Source of the DNA: Methanomicrobia archaeon
GTDB lineage: Archaea; Methanobacteriota_B; Thermococci; Methanofastidiosales; NM3
Assembly: GCA_030603445.1 (NCBI GenBank)
Contig: JAUVXU010000006.1
Coordinates: 1-64,000 of the forward strand
Direction of reading: 5' to 3'
DNA length: 64,000 nucleotides
Position 1 is the stretch's first letter, and each line of letters begins with the position of its first letter. Of the stretch, positions 9,470-20,285 are shown piece after piece. The translations under genes were made by a program, and so were the position numbers. The notes under the pieces are model-generated. The model ran no database searches. It saw only the letters and a list, made by a program, of their open reading frames with translations, and had not been told where the DNA came from.

Positions 9470-10507
9470 TTAACAGACACGCGGGACCGGGTCCCCATCA
9501 GGCATATCAAGTAGTCTTTTAGCGCCAATTTTTGTGGATAAGAACACCTTTTCCTCTTCTGTGACGTGCCCTATTATAGCGGCATCTTTTCCGTAGGGGG
9601 ATTCTTTTATGGCATTTAGAACACTATCTGCCTTATCTTTCATAACGCCTATGAGCACTTTACCCTCATTTGCAACATCAGTATAATTTATCCCAAGTAT
9701 ATCTGCTGCAGCTCGAATTGAGGGGCGTATTGGAATATCTGACTCATTTATTAACATGCCAGTGTTGGATTTTTGCGCCATTTCGTTAAGAGCACCAGCA
9801 ATACCGCTTCTTGTAGGATCTTTTAGTGCTGTCACACCTCCAACTTCTAAGGCCCTTCTGACAATATCCCACACAGGGCATACGTCTGAAGATAATTTTC
9901 CTGATATCGATAATCCGTCTCGCTCCGAAAGCAGAGATATTCCATGATCCCCTACGGTTCCAGACACTATTATGGAATCACCCGGCTGCACACCACAATC
10001 GGTAATAAAGTTAGTGGGGTATTTTCGTGTTTCGCGCACACCATCAATATTGGAAATTAGACCTTCCCACGTCTTTCCTACACCTGTCGTGGTTATGTAA
10101 ATCCCTATCGGATCTTCAACAACTTTCGTGTCCCCTGCCACGATCTGGGCGCCCACTTCATCGCACGAGTGTTTCATGGAGTACATTATTTTTGACAGGT
10201 CGTCCCTTTCGAATCCTGCCTGTATGATAAATGAAGCAGTTAGGAGGAGGGGGCATGCACCCATTACACTTACATCATTAAGGGTTCCGCATGCTGCTAG
10301 TGTGCCTATATTTCCTCCTCTGAAAAAGATAGGTTTTACAGTATGCCCATCCGTTGTTATGACATACTTATCAAAAGATGCACCATCATCTAATTGTTCT
10401 AGGCCGATATCCCCTACTGTCGATGGACCGAAGATAGATAAGACCATGTCATTTAAGAAATGCTGCATCCTCTTTCCACCGGCACCATCTTTAACGCTTA
10501 TTTTCAT
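9470..10507 (-). CDS. hypE: Hydrogenase maturation protein HypE
   Basis: DGAGGKRMQHFLNDM..., GDTKVVEDPIGIYITTTGVG, C-terminal PRVC (HypE PRIC-type tail). Confidence 0.95.
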   Translation of the reverse strand: MKISVKDGAGGKRMQHFLNDMVLSIFGPSTVGDIGLEQLDDGASFDKYVITTDGHTVKPIFFRGGNIGTLAACGTLNDVSVMGACPLLLTASFIIQAGFERDDLSKIMYSMKHSCDEVGAQIVAGDTKVVEDPIGIYITTTGVGKTWEGLISNIDGVRETRKYPTNFITDCGVQPGDSIIVSGTVGDHGISLLSERDGLSISGKLSSDVCPVWDIVRRALEVGGVTALKDPTRSGIAGALNEMAQKSNTGMLINESDIPIRPSIRAAADILGINYTDVANEGKVLIGVMKDKADSVLNAIKESPYGKDAAIIGHVTEEEKVFLSTKIGAKRLLDMPDGDPVPRVC

Positions 10508-10575
10508 CGATGATTCTTATTTAGGCATCTTTTTAAAGGTTGGTATATTATTTTATGTTCTGGGAGGATTATCTG

Positions 10576-10950
10576 ATGCACGAAGTTTCTGTTGCACAAA
10601 CAATTATTGATGCAGTCATGAATGAAGCTAAGGAACAAAAAGCAGTTAAGATCCTTGGTGTAACATTAGCACTCGGTGAGCTAACGATGATAAACACTGA
10701 GCAGATAGTATTTTGGATTCAATCTTTTTTGGAAGGAACCATAGGAGAAGGCGCTTTTGTTAACATCGAGACGATACATGGAAAAGTACAGTGCAACAAG
10801 TGCAACGTTGTAACAGACGTTTTTATAGAAGATGATGGCATATCCCATTATATTATTCCAGATTTCACCTGCGGGCATTGTAAGTCAAAAAATACTTTTA
10901 TATGCCAGGGAAGAGAAATGATCATAAAAGGCATAAGAATTGAGAGATGA
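10576..10950 (+). CDS. hypA: Hydrogenase nickel incorporation protein HypA
   Basis: MHEVSVAQTIIDAV N-terminus and CNKC...CGHC zinc motif; ATG at 10576 rather than 10540. Confidence 0.95.
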   Translation: MHEVSVAQTIIDAVMNEAKEQKAVKILGVTLALGELTMINTEQIVFWIQSFLEGTIGEGAFVNIETIHGKVQCNKCNVVTDVFIEDDGISHYIIPDFTCGHCKSKNTFICQGREMIIKGIRIER

Positions 10951-11617
10951 TTTTATGCATAAAGTGTCGGATGTAAAAATAGGACAAGACATAATGAAGA
11001 TCAATAAAAAGATAGCAGCCGATAATAATGCATTTTTCAATGCGAATCGCATCACAGTATTCAATGTTATGGGGGCAATCGGTTCAGGGAAGACTTGTCT
11101 AATTGAGAATGCTATTGATAGACTAAAGGATAGTTTCTCTATTGCAGTTGTTGCAGGCGATGTTGTCGCTAAGTTCGATAGTGACCGTTTTGCAGCCCAC
11201 GGAGTTAAAGTAATACCCGTCTCGACAGGAAAGGAGTGCCACTTGGATGCACATTTCATTGAGCATGCCATTGAAGGAGAGGACATGCATAATATCGATA
11301 TTCTTTTCATCGAGAACGTGGGCAACTTGATCTGCCCATCTGATTTTGATCTTGGTGAACATGTTAAAGTTGTAGTGGTCTCCGTCTCCGAGGGCGATGA
11401 TATAGTGCTAAAACATCCTGTTATTTTCAAAAATACAGATATTACTATAGTCAACAAGATAGATATAGCTGAGTTTGTTGGAGCATCAGCTAAAAAGATG
11501 AGCGATGATGCATATACTTGTGGATGCAAATACGTCCTTCTGACAAGTTGTAAGAGAGGGGATGGGCTTAAAGATTGGAATGCATTTATCAAAGAACAGG
11601 TCGCCGGTAATAGATAG
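10940..11617 (+). CDS. hypB: Hydrogenase nickel incorporation GTPase HypB
   Basis: NVMGAIGSGKT P-loop, IENVGNLICPSDFDLGE, TIVNKIDIAE. Confidence 0.95.
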   Translation: MRDDFMHKVSDVKIGQDIMKINKKIAADNNAFFNANRITVFNVMGAIGSGKTCLIENAIDRLKDSFSIAVVAGDVVAKFDSDRFAAHGVKVIPVSTGKECHLDAHFIEHAIEGEDMHNIDILFIENVGNLICPSDFDLGEHVKVVVVSVSEGDDIVLKHPVIFKNTDITIVNKIDIAEFVGASAKKMSDDAYTCGCKYVLLTSCKRGDGLKDWNAFIKEQVAGNR

Positions 11618-11625
11618 GTATTAGA

Positions 11626-11916
11626 CTACCTGTCTTGCCCAGTATCTACTTCTTCTATTATTTTTTTGCCAGCTGCCACTTTATCAATAGAGTGGATGGT
11701 TCCTCCAAGGTACTCTATGGTTTTCTCTATTTCAGAGTAATTTAGATTTTCTCCAATAATTGAAACCTTCACGTTCTCTGTTTTTTGATCAACTTCCATA
11801 AGAGATACATTTACTCCGATGACGCTGTCCAACATAGAGATATTTTCAGCAAACTCAGGCAAGATAGGTTTATGTGGTTTTAATACATCAAGCACTAATA
11901 ATTTTAGATTTGGCAA
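11626..11916 (-). CDS. DUF211 family protein
   Basis: LLVLDVLKPHKPILPEFAENISMLDSVIGVNVSLMEVDQKTENVKVSIIGENLNY. Confidence 0.85.
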   Translation of the reverse strand: MPNLKLLVLDVLKPHKPILPEFAENISMLDSVIGVNVSLMEVDQKTENVKVSIIGENLNYSEIEKTIEYLGGTIHSIDKVAAGKKIIEEVDTGQDR

Positions 11917-12081
11917 TAGCTTTATCCTCCAAATTAATTAATAATTATTATTATTTAACTGCGTTGTTTATATAAATATTTCGTATTATTTTATATACAT
12001 TTTTATGTTTAAATTCACTTTTTCATATTTAAGGTTTGCGATATCTATTTAAACAAAGATAATGATATTTAAAATGATTTA

Positions 12082-12306
12082 ATGGTTTCAAGATTAGGTG
12101 AAGTTGTCAATGTTTCTGGAAAGACCATCATTGTGCAAGGAAAGAGGGTTGGCCCACAAATTGTGGGAAAGATAGTAATTGACAAGAATATGAAGAATAT
12201 AGGACGCGTGGTAGATGTGTTCGGACCTGTTGAAGCACCATACGCAAAGATTGTATTATTCTCAAACTCACCCGATTTTTGTGATGATGTTTTGTATTTG
12301 AGGTGA
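12082..12306 (+). CDS. H/ACA RNP protein Gar1-like
   Basis: [53 protein letters not shown]; directly upstream of tfb. Confidence 0.85.
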   Translation: MVSRLGEVVNVSGKTIIVQGKRVGPQIVGKIVIDKNMKNIGRVVDVFGPVEAPYAKIVLFSNSPDFCDDVLYLR

Positions 12307-13238
12307 TCTTTTTGGCAGACGAGGGGACCAAAACAAAACAAATGTGCCCCGAATGTGGCAGTAACAGGCTTGTAAGGGATTTTGATAGAGGAGAACTTAT
12401 ATGCGCCACATGCGGGCTTGTTTTGAAAGATAAGTTCTATGATATGGGTCCCGAATGGAGGGCATTTGACAGCGAACAGCGCGATAAGCGCGGGCGTGTC
12501 GGTGCCCCCATGACTTTTACAATACATGATAAAGGCCTTTCTACCATGATAGATTGGCGCAATAAAGATGTACATGGCAGGGATATCTCTCCAACAAGTC
12601 GTGCTCAGATATACAGATTGAGAAAGTGGCAACGGAGGATTAGGGTTTCGGATGCAGCAGAACGTAACCTTGCATTTGCAATGGCAGAGCTTGATAGGAT
12701 CTCTTCTCATCTCTCGCTTCCACGCAGCATACGGGAGGCAGCTGCAATTATTTATAGAAAGGCTGTGGAACAAAACCTTATTCGTGGTCGTTCAATAGAA
12801 TCTGTGGCAGCATCGTGTATTTATGCCGCCTGCAGGCAACGCGGGGTGCCGCGGACTTTAGAAGAGATAGCAGAATATGCACGCGTTGATAAGAAAGAGA
12901 TAGGTAGAAGCTATCGATTTATCGTAAAAGAGCTAAACATACGTATCAATCCAACGAATCCTACTGATTATATTCCCCGCTTTTCTTCTGAGCTTGGCTT
13001 GTCAAGCCATGTTCAGCAACGTGCAATTGAGATAATTAATCAAGCCATAGATATGGGCCTAACATCAGGCAGGGGCCCTATGGGCATTGCCGCGGCTGCT
13101 TTGTATATTGCTTCAATAGAAGGAGGAGAACGGCGAACCCAGCGCGATGTTTCAGAAGTTGCAAAGGTCACTGAGGTCACGGTTAGAAACAGGTATAAGG
13201 AGCTGCAAGAGCGACTGAATATAAACATAGATGTATAA
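12303..13238 (+). CDS. tfb: Transcription initiation factor IIB
   Basis: [27 protein letters not shown] zinc ribbon and two cyclin-like repeats. Confidence 0.97.
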   Translation: MIFLADEGTKTKQMCPECGSNRLVRDFDRGELICATCGLVLKDKFYDMGPEWRAFDSEQRDKRGRVGAPMTFTIHDKGLSTMIDWRNKDVHGRDISPTSRAQIYRLRKWQRRIRVSDAAERNLAFAMAELDRISSHLSLPRSIREAAAIIYRKAVEQNLIRGRSIESVAASCIYAACRQRGVPRTLEEIAEYARVDKKEIGRSYRFIVKELNIRINPTNPTDYIPRFSSELGLSSHVQQRAIEIINQAIDMGLTSGRGPMGIAAAALYIASIEGGERRTQRDVSEVAKVTEVTVRNRYKELQERLNINIDV

Positions 13239-13255
13239 AAACAACGCGTGATTGC

Positions 13256-14377
13256 ATGGAAAATAAAAAATTAGAAATAATTGCGACTGTGTTGTTTGTA
13301 TTTCTTTTGTATTTCTCCGTAAAGACGATACTTCCTATTTTTGATGCAATATTGTTAGGCGTTGTTTTCGCTTATATGGTGCGCCCATTGTCATCCTATC
13401 TCAAAAAAAATATTCCTTACGAAGGTCCGGCAGTTTTCATTGCAATGATATTAGTTGTGGTGCCGTTGTTTTTTATCGGGCTTTTCATCATTACAGAGAT
13501 TATTAAGACATTTAAGGCTTCTGATGTTGTAAACATAGTTGAGTCCGCTTTTTCTAATATTGATGCGCTCATTGATTCTATAACTGATGATTTTTTTGTT
13601 TTTTTTGGTGTTGATTTTGATTCTTTAGGTAAAAATACCATAGATTCTGTTTCTGAAAAAGTGGCAGAGCTTAGTAACATTGCGTATATGTTCATATTTG
13701 ATATCACGAAGAAACTTCCTCTTATGCTATTTAAAGTGATGCTTGCAGCCGTGCTTGCATTTTATTTTCTTAAGGATGGGGGGAAGGTGAACGATAAGAT
13801 TTTACAACTTGTCCCAGATATACACAAAGAACAGTTTTCCCAGTTCTTGAAAAGCAGCGACATAGTTTTTCAGGCAGTTATCATTGGGTACCTTATGAAA
13901 GCCATATTCACCATGATACTAGCCACATTCGTATTCTATGTATTTGATGTGCCTAATCCTCTCCTGCTTGGAATTGCCACAGGGATCCTTGATTTTATTC
14001 CTGTGATAGGGCCGTGGATAGTGGAAATACTACTTCTTGCATGGTATATCCAACAGGGACAGTATTCCTACGCCATATCTTTGTTTTTAGCTTCATATTT
14101 TTTTATATCATTTATACCGGAAATGTATATTCGCCCACGAATATCTGGCGGAGCTGCAAATATTCATCCTGCTATAATACTTATTGGTATTATGGGGGGT
14201 TTGTTTGCATTTGGTGTTATAGGCATCATTCTTGGCCCGTTGTTTCTTGGGGTGGTAATTGTAGCCTTAAGAATATATTTTTATAAAGAACCATATAATA
14301 ATATACGGTTTGGATATAAGGATAGTTTTTTAAATCTCTTTAGAGGATGGTACTCTCGTGGAGATAAAAAAAGGTAA
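13256..14377 (+). CDS. AI-2E family (PerM/UPF0118) transporter
   Basis: Multi-TM protein with LLLGIATGILDFIPVIGPWIV and GIMGGLFAFGVIGIILGPLFLGV. Confidence 0.88.
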   Translation: MENKKLEIIATVLFVFLLYFSVKTILPIFDAILLGVVFAYMVRPLSSYLKKNIPYEGPAVFIAMILVVVPLFFIGLFIITEIIKTFKASDVVNIVESAFSNIDALIDSITDDFFVFFGVDFDSLGKNTIDSVSEKVAELSNIAYMFIFDITKKLPLMLFKVMLAAVLAFYFLKDGGKVNDKILQLVPDIHKEQFSQFLKSSDIVFQAVIIGYLMKAIFTMILATFVFYVFDVPNPLLLGIATGILDFIPVIGPWIVEILLLAWYIQQGQYSYAISLFLASYFFISFIPEMYIRPRISGGAANIHPAIILIGIMGGLFAFGVIGIILGPLFLGVVIVALRIYFYKEPYNNIRFGYKDSFLNLFRGWYSRGDKKR

Positions 14378-15398
14378 AATACTAAGAACAATGGCAGCCT
14401 TCATGGTAGGGGCCATTATAATCATTCTTTTAATAAATAAAATCGGGTTCTATGAGGCATATGACGCTCTAAAGGCTGCTGACACTTTTTACGTTTTTGT
14501 GGCGATATCTACTTCACTTTTCTCAATATATCTGGCAGGTTTTAGATGGAAATACATCATAAATGGGGATGATACACAAGTATCTAACAGACCCCTATTT
14601 TATGCCCTTCTTTCGGGAAATTTTATAAATAACATCACTCCTGCAGGCAAGGGAGGAGGCGAACCTCTTCGTGCGTATATACTATCAAAATTATCTGGCG
14701 TTGATGGTGGAAAGATATTTGCGACAGTCATCTCTGATCGCATCTTTGATACCATGCCGTATATTTTGCTTGGATACTTTGGCATATTAAACATCACTCT
14801 TTTTCGGAGAGTGCCTGATATCGTTTTGGTGTCTTTGATATTAGCCATCTTGCTCTTGACAGCTATACTTGGAATTGTGTTATATCTCTTGTTTAATGTG
14901 CAACAGGGGAAACGATTCGTTGCATTGATTGTGCGTTTTCTTAAACGCTTTATTCCTGATAAGATCCACAAGTATGAGGATAAATTGGAAGATACACTAA
15001 CACTTTTTAATTCCACTATCCGTGAGATAGCGCATGACAGACGAAAAATAATTATCTCTTCAATAGTATCTATTGCTATATGGGGATTTTGGATATTACG
15101 CACTTACTTCGTGTTTCTTGCATTTGGTGTTTCCGTCTCTTTCACAACCTTGGCAGTTGTTGCTGTTATATCTTCATTTGTGAGTTTGGTGCCTTTTTCG
15201 CCAGGAGGATTTGGAACAACGGACGGGGCAATGATAATCCTATTTTCTGCATTTGGAATAGATCCATATATTGCGCTTGGTGCGACTCTCGTTGATAGAT
15301 TTATATCATACTGGTTGCCCATAGTAATGGGTGCTTTTACGTTTTGGCTGTCCCACAGAGAAATTAATCGTTATAAGAATAATTTAGTCAAGGTGTAA
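14358..15398 (+). CDS. UPF0104/lysylphosphatidylglycerol synthase-like TM protein (flippase-like)
   Basis: NFINNITPAGKGGGEPLRAYILSKLSG; VSLVPFSPGGFGTTDGAMIILF. Confidence 0.88.
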   Translation: MEIKKGKILRTMAAFMVGAIIIILLINKIGFYEAYDALKAADTFYVFVAISTSLFSIYLAGFRWKYIINGDDTQVSNRPLFYALLSGNFINNITPAGKGGGEPLRAYILSKLSGVDGGKIFATVISDRIFDTMPYILLGYFGILNITLFRRVPDIVLVSLILAILLLTAILGIVLYLLFNVQQGKRFVALIVRFLKRFIPDKIHKYEDKLEDTLTLFNSTIREIAHDRRKIIISSIVSIAIWGFWILRTYFVFLAFGVSVSFTTLAVVAVISSFVSLVPFSPGGFGTTDGAMIILFSAFGIDPYIALGATLVDRFISYWLPIVMGAFTFWLSHREINRYKNNLVKV

Positions 15399-15467
15399 TC
15401 ATTTTTTACGAAAACTTTATATTTTATCAATTCTAGTTGGGTTACAACATTTCTTGGAGCACCTTCT

Positions 15468-15776
15468 ATGATAGATTCTCTTTCTGAAATAAAAAATGCT
15501 GAGGAGAAAGCAGCAAGCATAATAGTAAATGCAAAAGATGAGCTTGAACGAATGGTAAATGAGGCAAACAAAAAACGGGAAGAAATTTATTCTTCTACAA
15601 AAAAACAGACAGTTAGTGAGATAAATAAAATAAAGAAAATTCATAGTAATCAGGGAAATGAAGAATCAAAAAAGATACTAATAGAAGGAGAAAAAGAATT
15701 GGAGTTCCTTACAAAGAACGCTAAGAATTATTTTTCAAAGGGAGTAGAGGCGGCGTTGTCGAGAGTGATAAAATGA
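15468..15776 (+). CDS. atpH: A-type ATP synthase subunit H
   Basis: Short coiled-coil ORF immediately 5' of subunit I. Confidence 0.8.
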   Translation: MIDSLSEIKNAEEKAASIIVNAKDELERMVNEANKKREEIYSSTKKQTVSEINKIKKIHSNQGNEESKKILIEGEKELEFLTKNAKNYFSKGVEAALSRVIK

Positions 15777-17722
15777 TACATCCATCCCCAATGAGAAAAA
15801 TTGAAATGCTACTTTTAAAAGACGATAGGGACGTTCTTGTAAATGATATTTATAATATGGAATGCATTGAAATGGTAGAATGCAATATATGCGATAAGTA
15901 TTCTGTCCCTTCTACAACACGCGAGAGCGTCTCTCGTATCATACAAATCGATCGTATGCTTAACTTTATGGGCCACTATGCCTCACCAGAAAAGCTTTCC
16001 TTCTTTGAAACAATTCGTGGGAAGGAGATCAAGAAAAAAGAGGTTGGATTGCTTTCTGTAGAAGAATTGAATTTACAGGCACAAGACGTCATCATAGATT
16101 TAGATCCAAAGATTAAGGCTATAGAGCGCAAGATAGGAAACATAGAGGATGAACTAGAAGAACTTGAAGATAATATACACTTCCTAAGAGATCTTGTTGA
16201 TTTAGACGTTGATTTAGAACTATTGCATTCATCATCAAAGACATTAAAAGTGATTGGCATAATTATTGAAGAGGATGCCAAAGTTATAGGCAAGGCCATA
16301 TTCGATGCCACTGAGGGGCTTTGTTCCGTATCTTTTTGGAAGAACATGGTGTTTATAACAACATTCAAGGAGAAAGAGCGCAGCATCGATATTATTTTTT
16401 CAACTTATTCAATAAAGCGTTGTGTAGTACCTAATATGCAGGGAAAAGCCAAAGAACTGCTTCCAAAACTGGAATCAAAGGTTAGGGAACTAAAAGCGTT
16501 AAAAGAAGAACACATAACCGAGATACAGGAGCTTAATCGGTCTTGTGAATATGATCTAAGGACCCTAAAGGAACTCTTGGAAATAGAGGTGGAGAAATCC
16601 AATGCATTTAGGAAAATGGCTTCTACAAAGAACGTGATAGCTGTCGAGGGATATTGCCCTCTTAATAAAGAAAAAGAAGTCATTGAGAAATTATTAACAA
16701 ATGAACACATAGCATTAAGCATAAAGTCCCCAGATAAAGAACCACCAATAAAGCTTGATAACGGGGGATTTTTCAAACCTTTTGAAACACTTACAGAATT
16801 GTATGGCCTTCCAAAATATAAGGAGATAGACCCAACAAAGTTCTTCGCCATATTCTTCACAATGTTTTTTGGAATCATGATGACTGATTTTGTCTATGGT
16901 GTTTTTATCGCGATTATAGGATTTGTTTTGGCACGAAATGTTAAAGAAGGCGGAGTCCATGATGTGGCCGCAATCTTATTTTATGGCGGTCTTTCTACTG
17001 CAGTGTGCGGAATGGCATTTGGAAGTTATTTTGGTGATTTAGGCAATACATATCTAAACCTGAACCTACCTTTCATTGTTGATCCGTTGTATGGGGCTAT
17101 GAATATACTTATCTTTTCATTAGCTCTTGGGCTTATCCATTTGTCGTTTTCCAATGTTTTAGGAATAATACAAAGAGTGAGCAATGGCACATTTCGCGAG
17201 GCTATTATAGAGAACGTTTCTTGGTTATTGGTGATACTTGGAATATTAGGGGGCTCTTTAGCAATGGTATTAGGCTATTCTATGGAGATTATCAAATTAA
17301 TTGCTGGTATACCCATTGCCCTTTCCATAGCTATTGTCATGGTCAATGGCGTACGTGGCGGGCTTGCAGGCATCATAACGTCTTTTATGAGCATTCCTGG
17401 CTTTTTGGGGAACTGGCTCTCTTACACACGTTTGTTAGCCATGGCGCTTTCTACAGCAGGCATTGGGATGGTAATGAATTTATTTGCGTCAATGATATGG
17501 GGCATCAAGATAAGTGGACTTCAAATAGGCATCATTTTTGGCGTGCTAATGTTTTTAGGAGGCCATACATTTAATATGGCAATCAATGGATTGGGTGCTT
17601 TTGTCCATTCTTTACGTTTACATTATGTGGAATTTTTCAGTTATTTTTACAATGCTGAAGGAAAAAAGTTTGAACCTTTAAAGATAGAGAGAACATATAC
17701 TGAATATGTTAGGAAGGGGTGA
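15773..17722 (+). CDS. atpI: A-type ATP synthase subunit I
   Basis: Large N-terminal domain and multi-TM C-terminus with FFGIMMTDFVYG and NWLSYTRLLAMALSTAGIGMVMN. Confidence 0.95.
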   Translation: MIHPSPMRKIEMLLLKDDRDVLVNDIYNMECIEMVECNICDKYSVPSTTRESVSRIIQIDRMLNFMGHYASPEKLSFFETIRGKEIKKKEVGLLSVEELNLQAQDVIIDLDPKIKAIERKIGNIEDELEELEDNIHFLRDLVDLDVDLELLHSSSKTLKVIGIIIEEDAKVIGKAIFDATEGLCSVSFWKNMVFITTFKEKERSIDIIFSTYSIKRCVVPNMQGKAKELLPKLESKVRELKALKEEHITEIQELNRSCEYDLRTLKELLEIEVEKSNAFRKMASTKNVIAVEGYCPLNKEKEVIEKLLTNEHIALSIKSPDKEPPIKLDNGGFFKPFETLTELYGLPKYKEIDPTKFFAIFFTMFFGIMMTDFVYGVFIAIIGFVLARNVKEGGVHDVAAILFYGGLSTAVCGMAFGSYFGDLGNTYLNLNLPFIVDPLYGAMNILIFSLALGLIHLSFSNVLGIIQRVSNGTFREAIIENVSWLLVILGILGGSLAMVLGYSMEIIKLIAGIPIALSIAIVMVNGVRGGLAGIITSFMSIPGFLGNWLSYTRLLAMALSTAGIGMVMNLFASMIWGIKISGLQIGIIFGVLMFLGGHTFNMAINGLGAFVHSLRLHYVEFFSYFYNAEGKKFEPLKIERTYTEYVRKG

Positions 17723-18191
17723 ATTGATGGATGGTGTTTCGTTAGCAATGATTGGAGCTGGTCTTGCAATAGGTATTGCAGCTATCGGTTCTGGTCTTGG
17801 CATAGGTATAGCAGGTGCAGCTGCCGCTGGCGCTGTGGCTGAGAACAAGAATAATTTTAAGAACTCTTTAATATTGGAGCTATTGCCTCAAACTCAAGTA
17901 ATATATGGTTTGATAGTTGCGTTCCTTATACTGTTCTTTACTGGACTTTTTAGTGGTGCAACAGAGGTATTACCGGAAAAAGCTGGGTTTGTTGCGATAG
18001 GAGCAGGACTTGCTGTGGGACTTTCAGGACTTTCAGCCATAGGCCAGGGCATCACATGCGCTGGCGGTATTGGGGCTGTATCTAAAGACCCATCGCTTTT
18101 GACGCAAAACATCGTGTTTGGTGCAATGTCTGAGATTGCGGCTGTATTTGGTCTTGCTGTCTCAATTTTAATGATACTATTTGGGATTTAA
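17706..18191 (+). CDS. atpK: A-type ATP synthase subunit K (duplicated 4-TM c-subunit)
   Basis: Two c-type hairpins; LPQTQVIYGL in hairpin 1 and MSEIAAVFGL in hairpin 2. Confidence 0.95.
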   Translation: MLGRGELMDGVSLAMIGAGLAIGIAAIGSGLGIGIAGAAAAGAVAENKNNFKNSLILELLPQTQVIYGLIVAFLILFFTGLFSGATEVLPEKAGFVAIGAGLAVGLSGLSAIGQGITCAGGIGAVSKDPSLLTQNIVFGAMSEIAAVFGLAVSILMILFGI

Positions 18192-18197
18192 GGTGGT

Positions 18198-18854
18198 ATG
18201 TTGATGGATCCTGAAAGTGACTCAGTTATTGATTTGAAATCCGCTTCAAGAAAAGGCACACGAAAAATCATTGAGAAGATCACGGCAGACGCAAATTTTG
18301 AGGCACAGAGCATACTTTCATACGCTGAGAAACAGGTGCAAGATATACTAAACAGCGCAATCAACGAATCCAACACTGCTAAACAAGAGATGCTCAAAAA
18401 AGGAAAACAAGAGGCCATAACAGAAAAAAACAGGATTTTATCACAAGCACGCCTTGATATGCGTAAGAAGATCCTTGTAGCAAAAGAAGAGCAGATCAAT
18501 AAAGTACTGGATGAAACGAAAAATACCCTTTCAGATCCTGACAGGATACCGGATTTCAAACAAGTAATAAAAGCTCTGACCTTAGAGGCATGTCTCTTTA
18601 TGGGGGGCGGGAAACTGTTGGTAAAGACAAATGCCAAAGGTGTTGGAATGTTAAAAGGGATGCAGGCAGACCTTGAGAAGGATATTACAAAAAAAACTGG
18701 TGTTACTACGAAACTTTCCCTCGTCGATGAAGGTATAGACGGCGTTGTTGTAGAATCAAGTCATGGCGTTGTTATAGATAATACCTTTCTTACACGCCTT
18801 GAGAGGCGAAAGCGTGAGATTCGTAAGGACCTTTCTGAAATATTGTTTAGGTGA
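18198..18854 (+). CDS. atpE: A-type ATP synthase subunit E
   Basis: Coiled coil plus C-terminal DEGIDGVVVESSHGVVIDNTFLTRLERR; operon position. Confidence 0.93.
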   Translation: MLMDPESDSVIDLKSASRKGTRKIIEKITADANFEAQSILSYAEKQVQDILNSAINESNTAKQEMLKKGKQEAITEKNRILSQARLDMRKKILVAKEEQINKVLDETKNTLSDPDRIPDFKQVIKALTLEACLFMGGGKLLVKTNAKGVGMLKGMQADLEKDITKKTGVTTKLSLVDEGIDGVVVESSHGVVIDNTFLTRLERRKREIRKDLSEILFR

Positions 18855-18860
18855 AATTAG

Positions 18861-19967
18861 ATGGATCTTGCTTATCTCTTCCTGGTGCCCGTTAGTATCA
18901 TATTATTAATCGTAGCCGCGAAGATAGCATCATTAGTTATGGATATAGCTCCGTTTGCATACCCAAATGCGCGCATCATGGCTAAACAGGGAAGAATTAT
19001 CAGCGAATCCACTTTTGAAGAGCTTTCTGAGGCAAGATCATTAGAAGATATTGTTAATCTTCTTAAGGAGACGGAGTATACAGACTACCTATCAAGATAT
19101 GTGGGCGAGGAATACGGTGTGTTGGACATAGAGCGAGCGTTTAACAATCATCTTGCAAGTGTTTATGAACAGGTGTACTCATTTTCCCCAGATTCAGTAA
19201 AGCCAATATTTGAAATATTGCTTAAGCGATGGGATATTGAGAATATAATCCGCACCCTTCGATGCATTTATGCAAACAAGAACCCGAATGAATATCTTAT
19301 AAATATAGGCACTTTCTCAGAAGCGCAACTCGACCAGTTGGCAAAGTCTAGTTCCACAGAGGAGGTGGCGATGTCGATATCTTCCGAGTTTGAGCATATC
19401 CTAAACAACGTACAGAATGAGGATCTAATCGTTATAGAAAATGAGTTGCTCCGTTACTACTATGAGTCGTTGTGGCATCACCTTGAGAATTCCCGTGACA
19501 AAAATATGCTGCTGTTTAAAGATTATTTTGGCATGCAGATAGATATAATTAACATTATGGCCGCCATGCGGCTTAACATCATGGAGGAAATAGAGGATAT
19601 AGCAGATAATTTTTTGCCTGTTACATACATGGTAAGTACTGAGGACCTCAAGAGCATAGTCTCTTCTGAGGAGATAAGTATGGTATTAAATATACTGTCA
19701 AACACACCATACTTTAGTATTTTTGAGTCAATGTTCACAGAGTATGAGAAAGCGAAGGACATCTCTGTTTTTGAGCGTGCTCTTCGTGATATGCTAATAA
19801 ATAAAGGAAAAGAGATATCTATACTAAATCCGCTTGGGATTGGCCCTGCGATAGGATATCTTACCCAGAAACTATCTGAGGTGCAGCGATTAAAAACAGT
19901 TGCAATTGGCATCTATGAGGGCATAGAACCAGACAAAATCAAACGATATGTGGGTGTAATGCAATGA
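18861..19967 (+). CDS. atpC: A-type ATP synthase subunit C
   Basis: YPNARIMAKQGRIIS...; operon position. Confidence 0.93.
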   Translation: MDLAYLFLVPVSIILLIVAAKIASLVMDIAPFAYPNARIMAKQGRIISESTFEELSEARSLEDIVNLLKETEYTDYLSRYVGEEYGVLDIERAFNNHLASVYEQVYSFSPDSVKPIFEILLKRWDIENIIRTLRCIYANKNPNEYLINIGTFSEAQLDQLAKSSSTEEVAMSISSEFEHILNNVQNEDLIVIENELLRYYYESLWHHLENSRDKNMLLFKDYFGMQIDIINIMAAMRLNIMEEIEDIADNFLPVTYMVSTEDLKSIVSSEEISMVLNILSNTPYFSIFESMFTEYEKAKDISVFERALRDMLINKGKEISILNPLGIGPAIGYLTQKLSEVQRLKTVAIGIYEGIEPDKIKRYVGVMQ

Positions 19968-20275
19968 GGGTTGCTGTTATAGGTGATGCAGACATTATCA
20001 CAGGATTTAGTCTTATAGGTGTTAAAGATGTATTTGCAACGGATGCAAAGCAAGATGAGGTTCAAGATGCTTTCAAGGCTGTTATTAAGGATAGTTCTAT
20101 AGGTATAATCGTCATTTCCCACTCCTTAGCAGAGCTTATCCGTGAAGATATAAAACGATTGAATCTTACTAAGAAGATTATACCAGTTATTGTTGAAGTG
20201 CCAGATAAAGGGAGCACCGAGGTTTTCGATCCGTTTGAAGAATTGATTAAAAAAGCGGTCGGTGTCAATATTTGA
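19964..20275 (+). CDS. atpF: A-type ATP synthase subunit F
   Basis: [23 protein letters not shown]; operon position. Confidence 0.93.
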   Translation: MRVAVIGDADIITGFSLIGVKDVFATDAKQDEVQDAFKAVIKDSSIGIIVISHSLAELIREDIKRLNLTKKIIPVIVEVPDKGSTEVFDPFEELIKKAVGVNI

Positions 20276-20285
20276 GGGTGATCAC

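Noticed and set aside
10128-10610. 160-aa plus-strand ORF
   Set aside because: Antisense to hypE and overlapping the hypA start; no recognisable family.
10885-11592. 235-aa minus-strand ORF
   Set aside because: Fully antisense to hypB with low-complexity Ser/Thr-rich composition; hypB is the real gene.
12069-12773. 234-aa minus-strand ORF
   Set aside because: Antisense to gar1 and tfb; cysteine-rich atypical composition.
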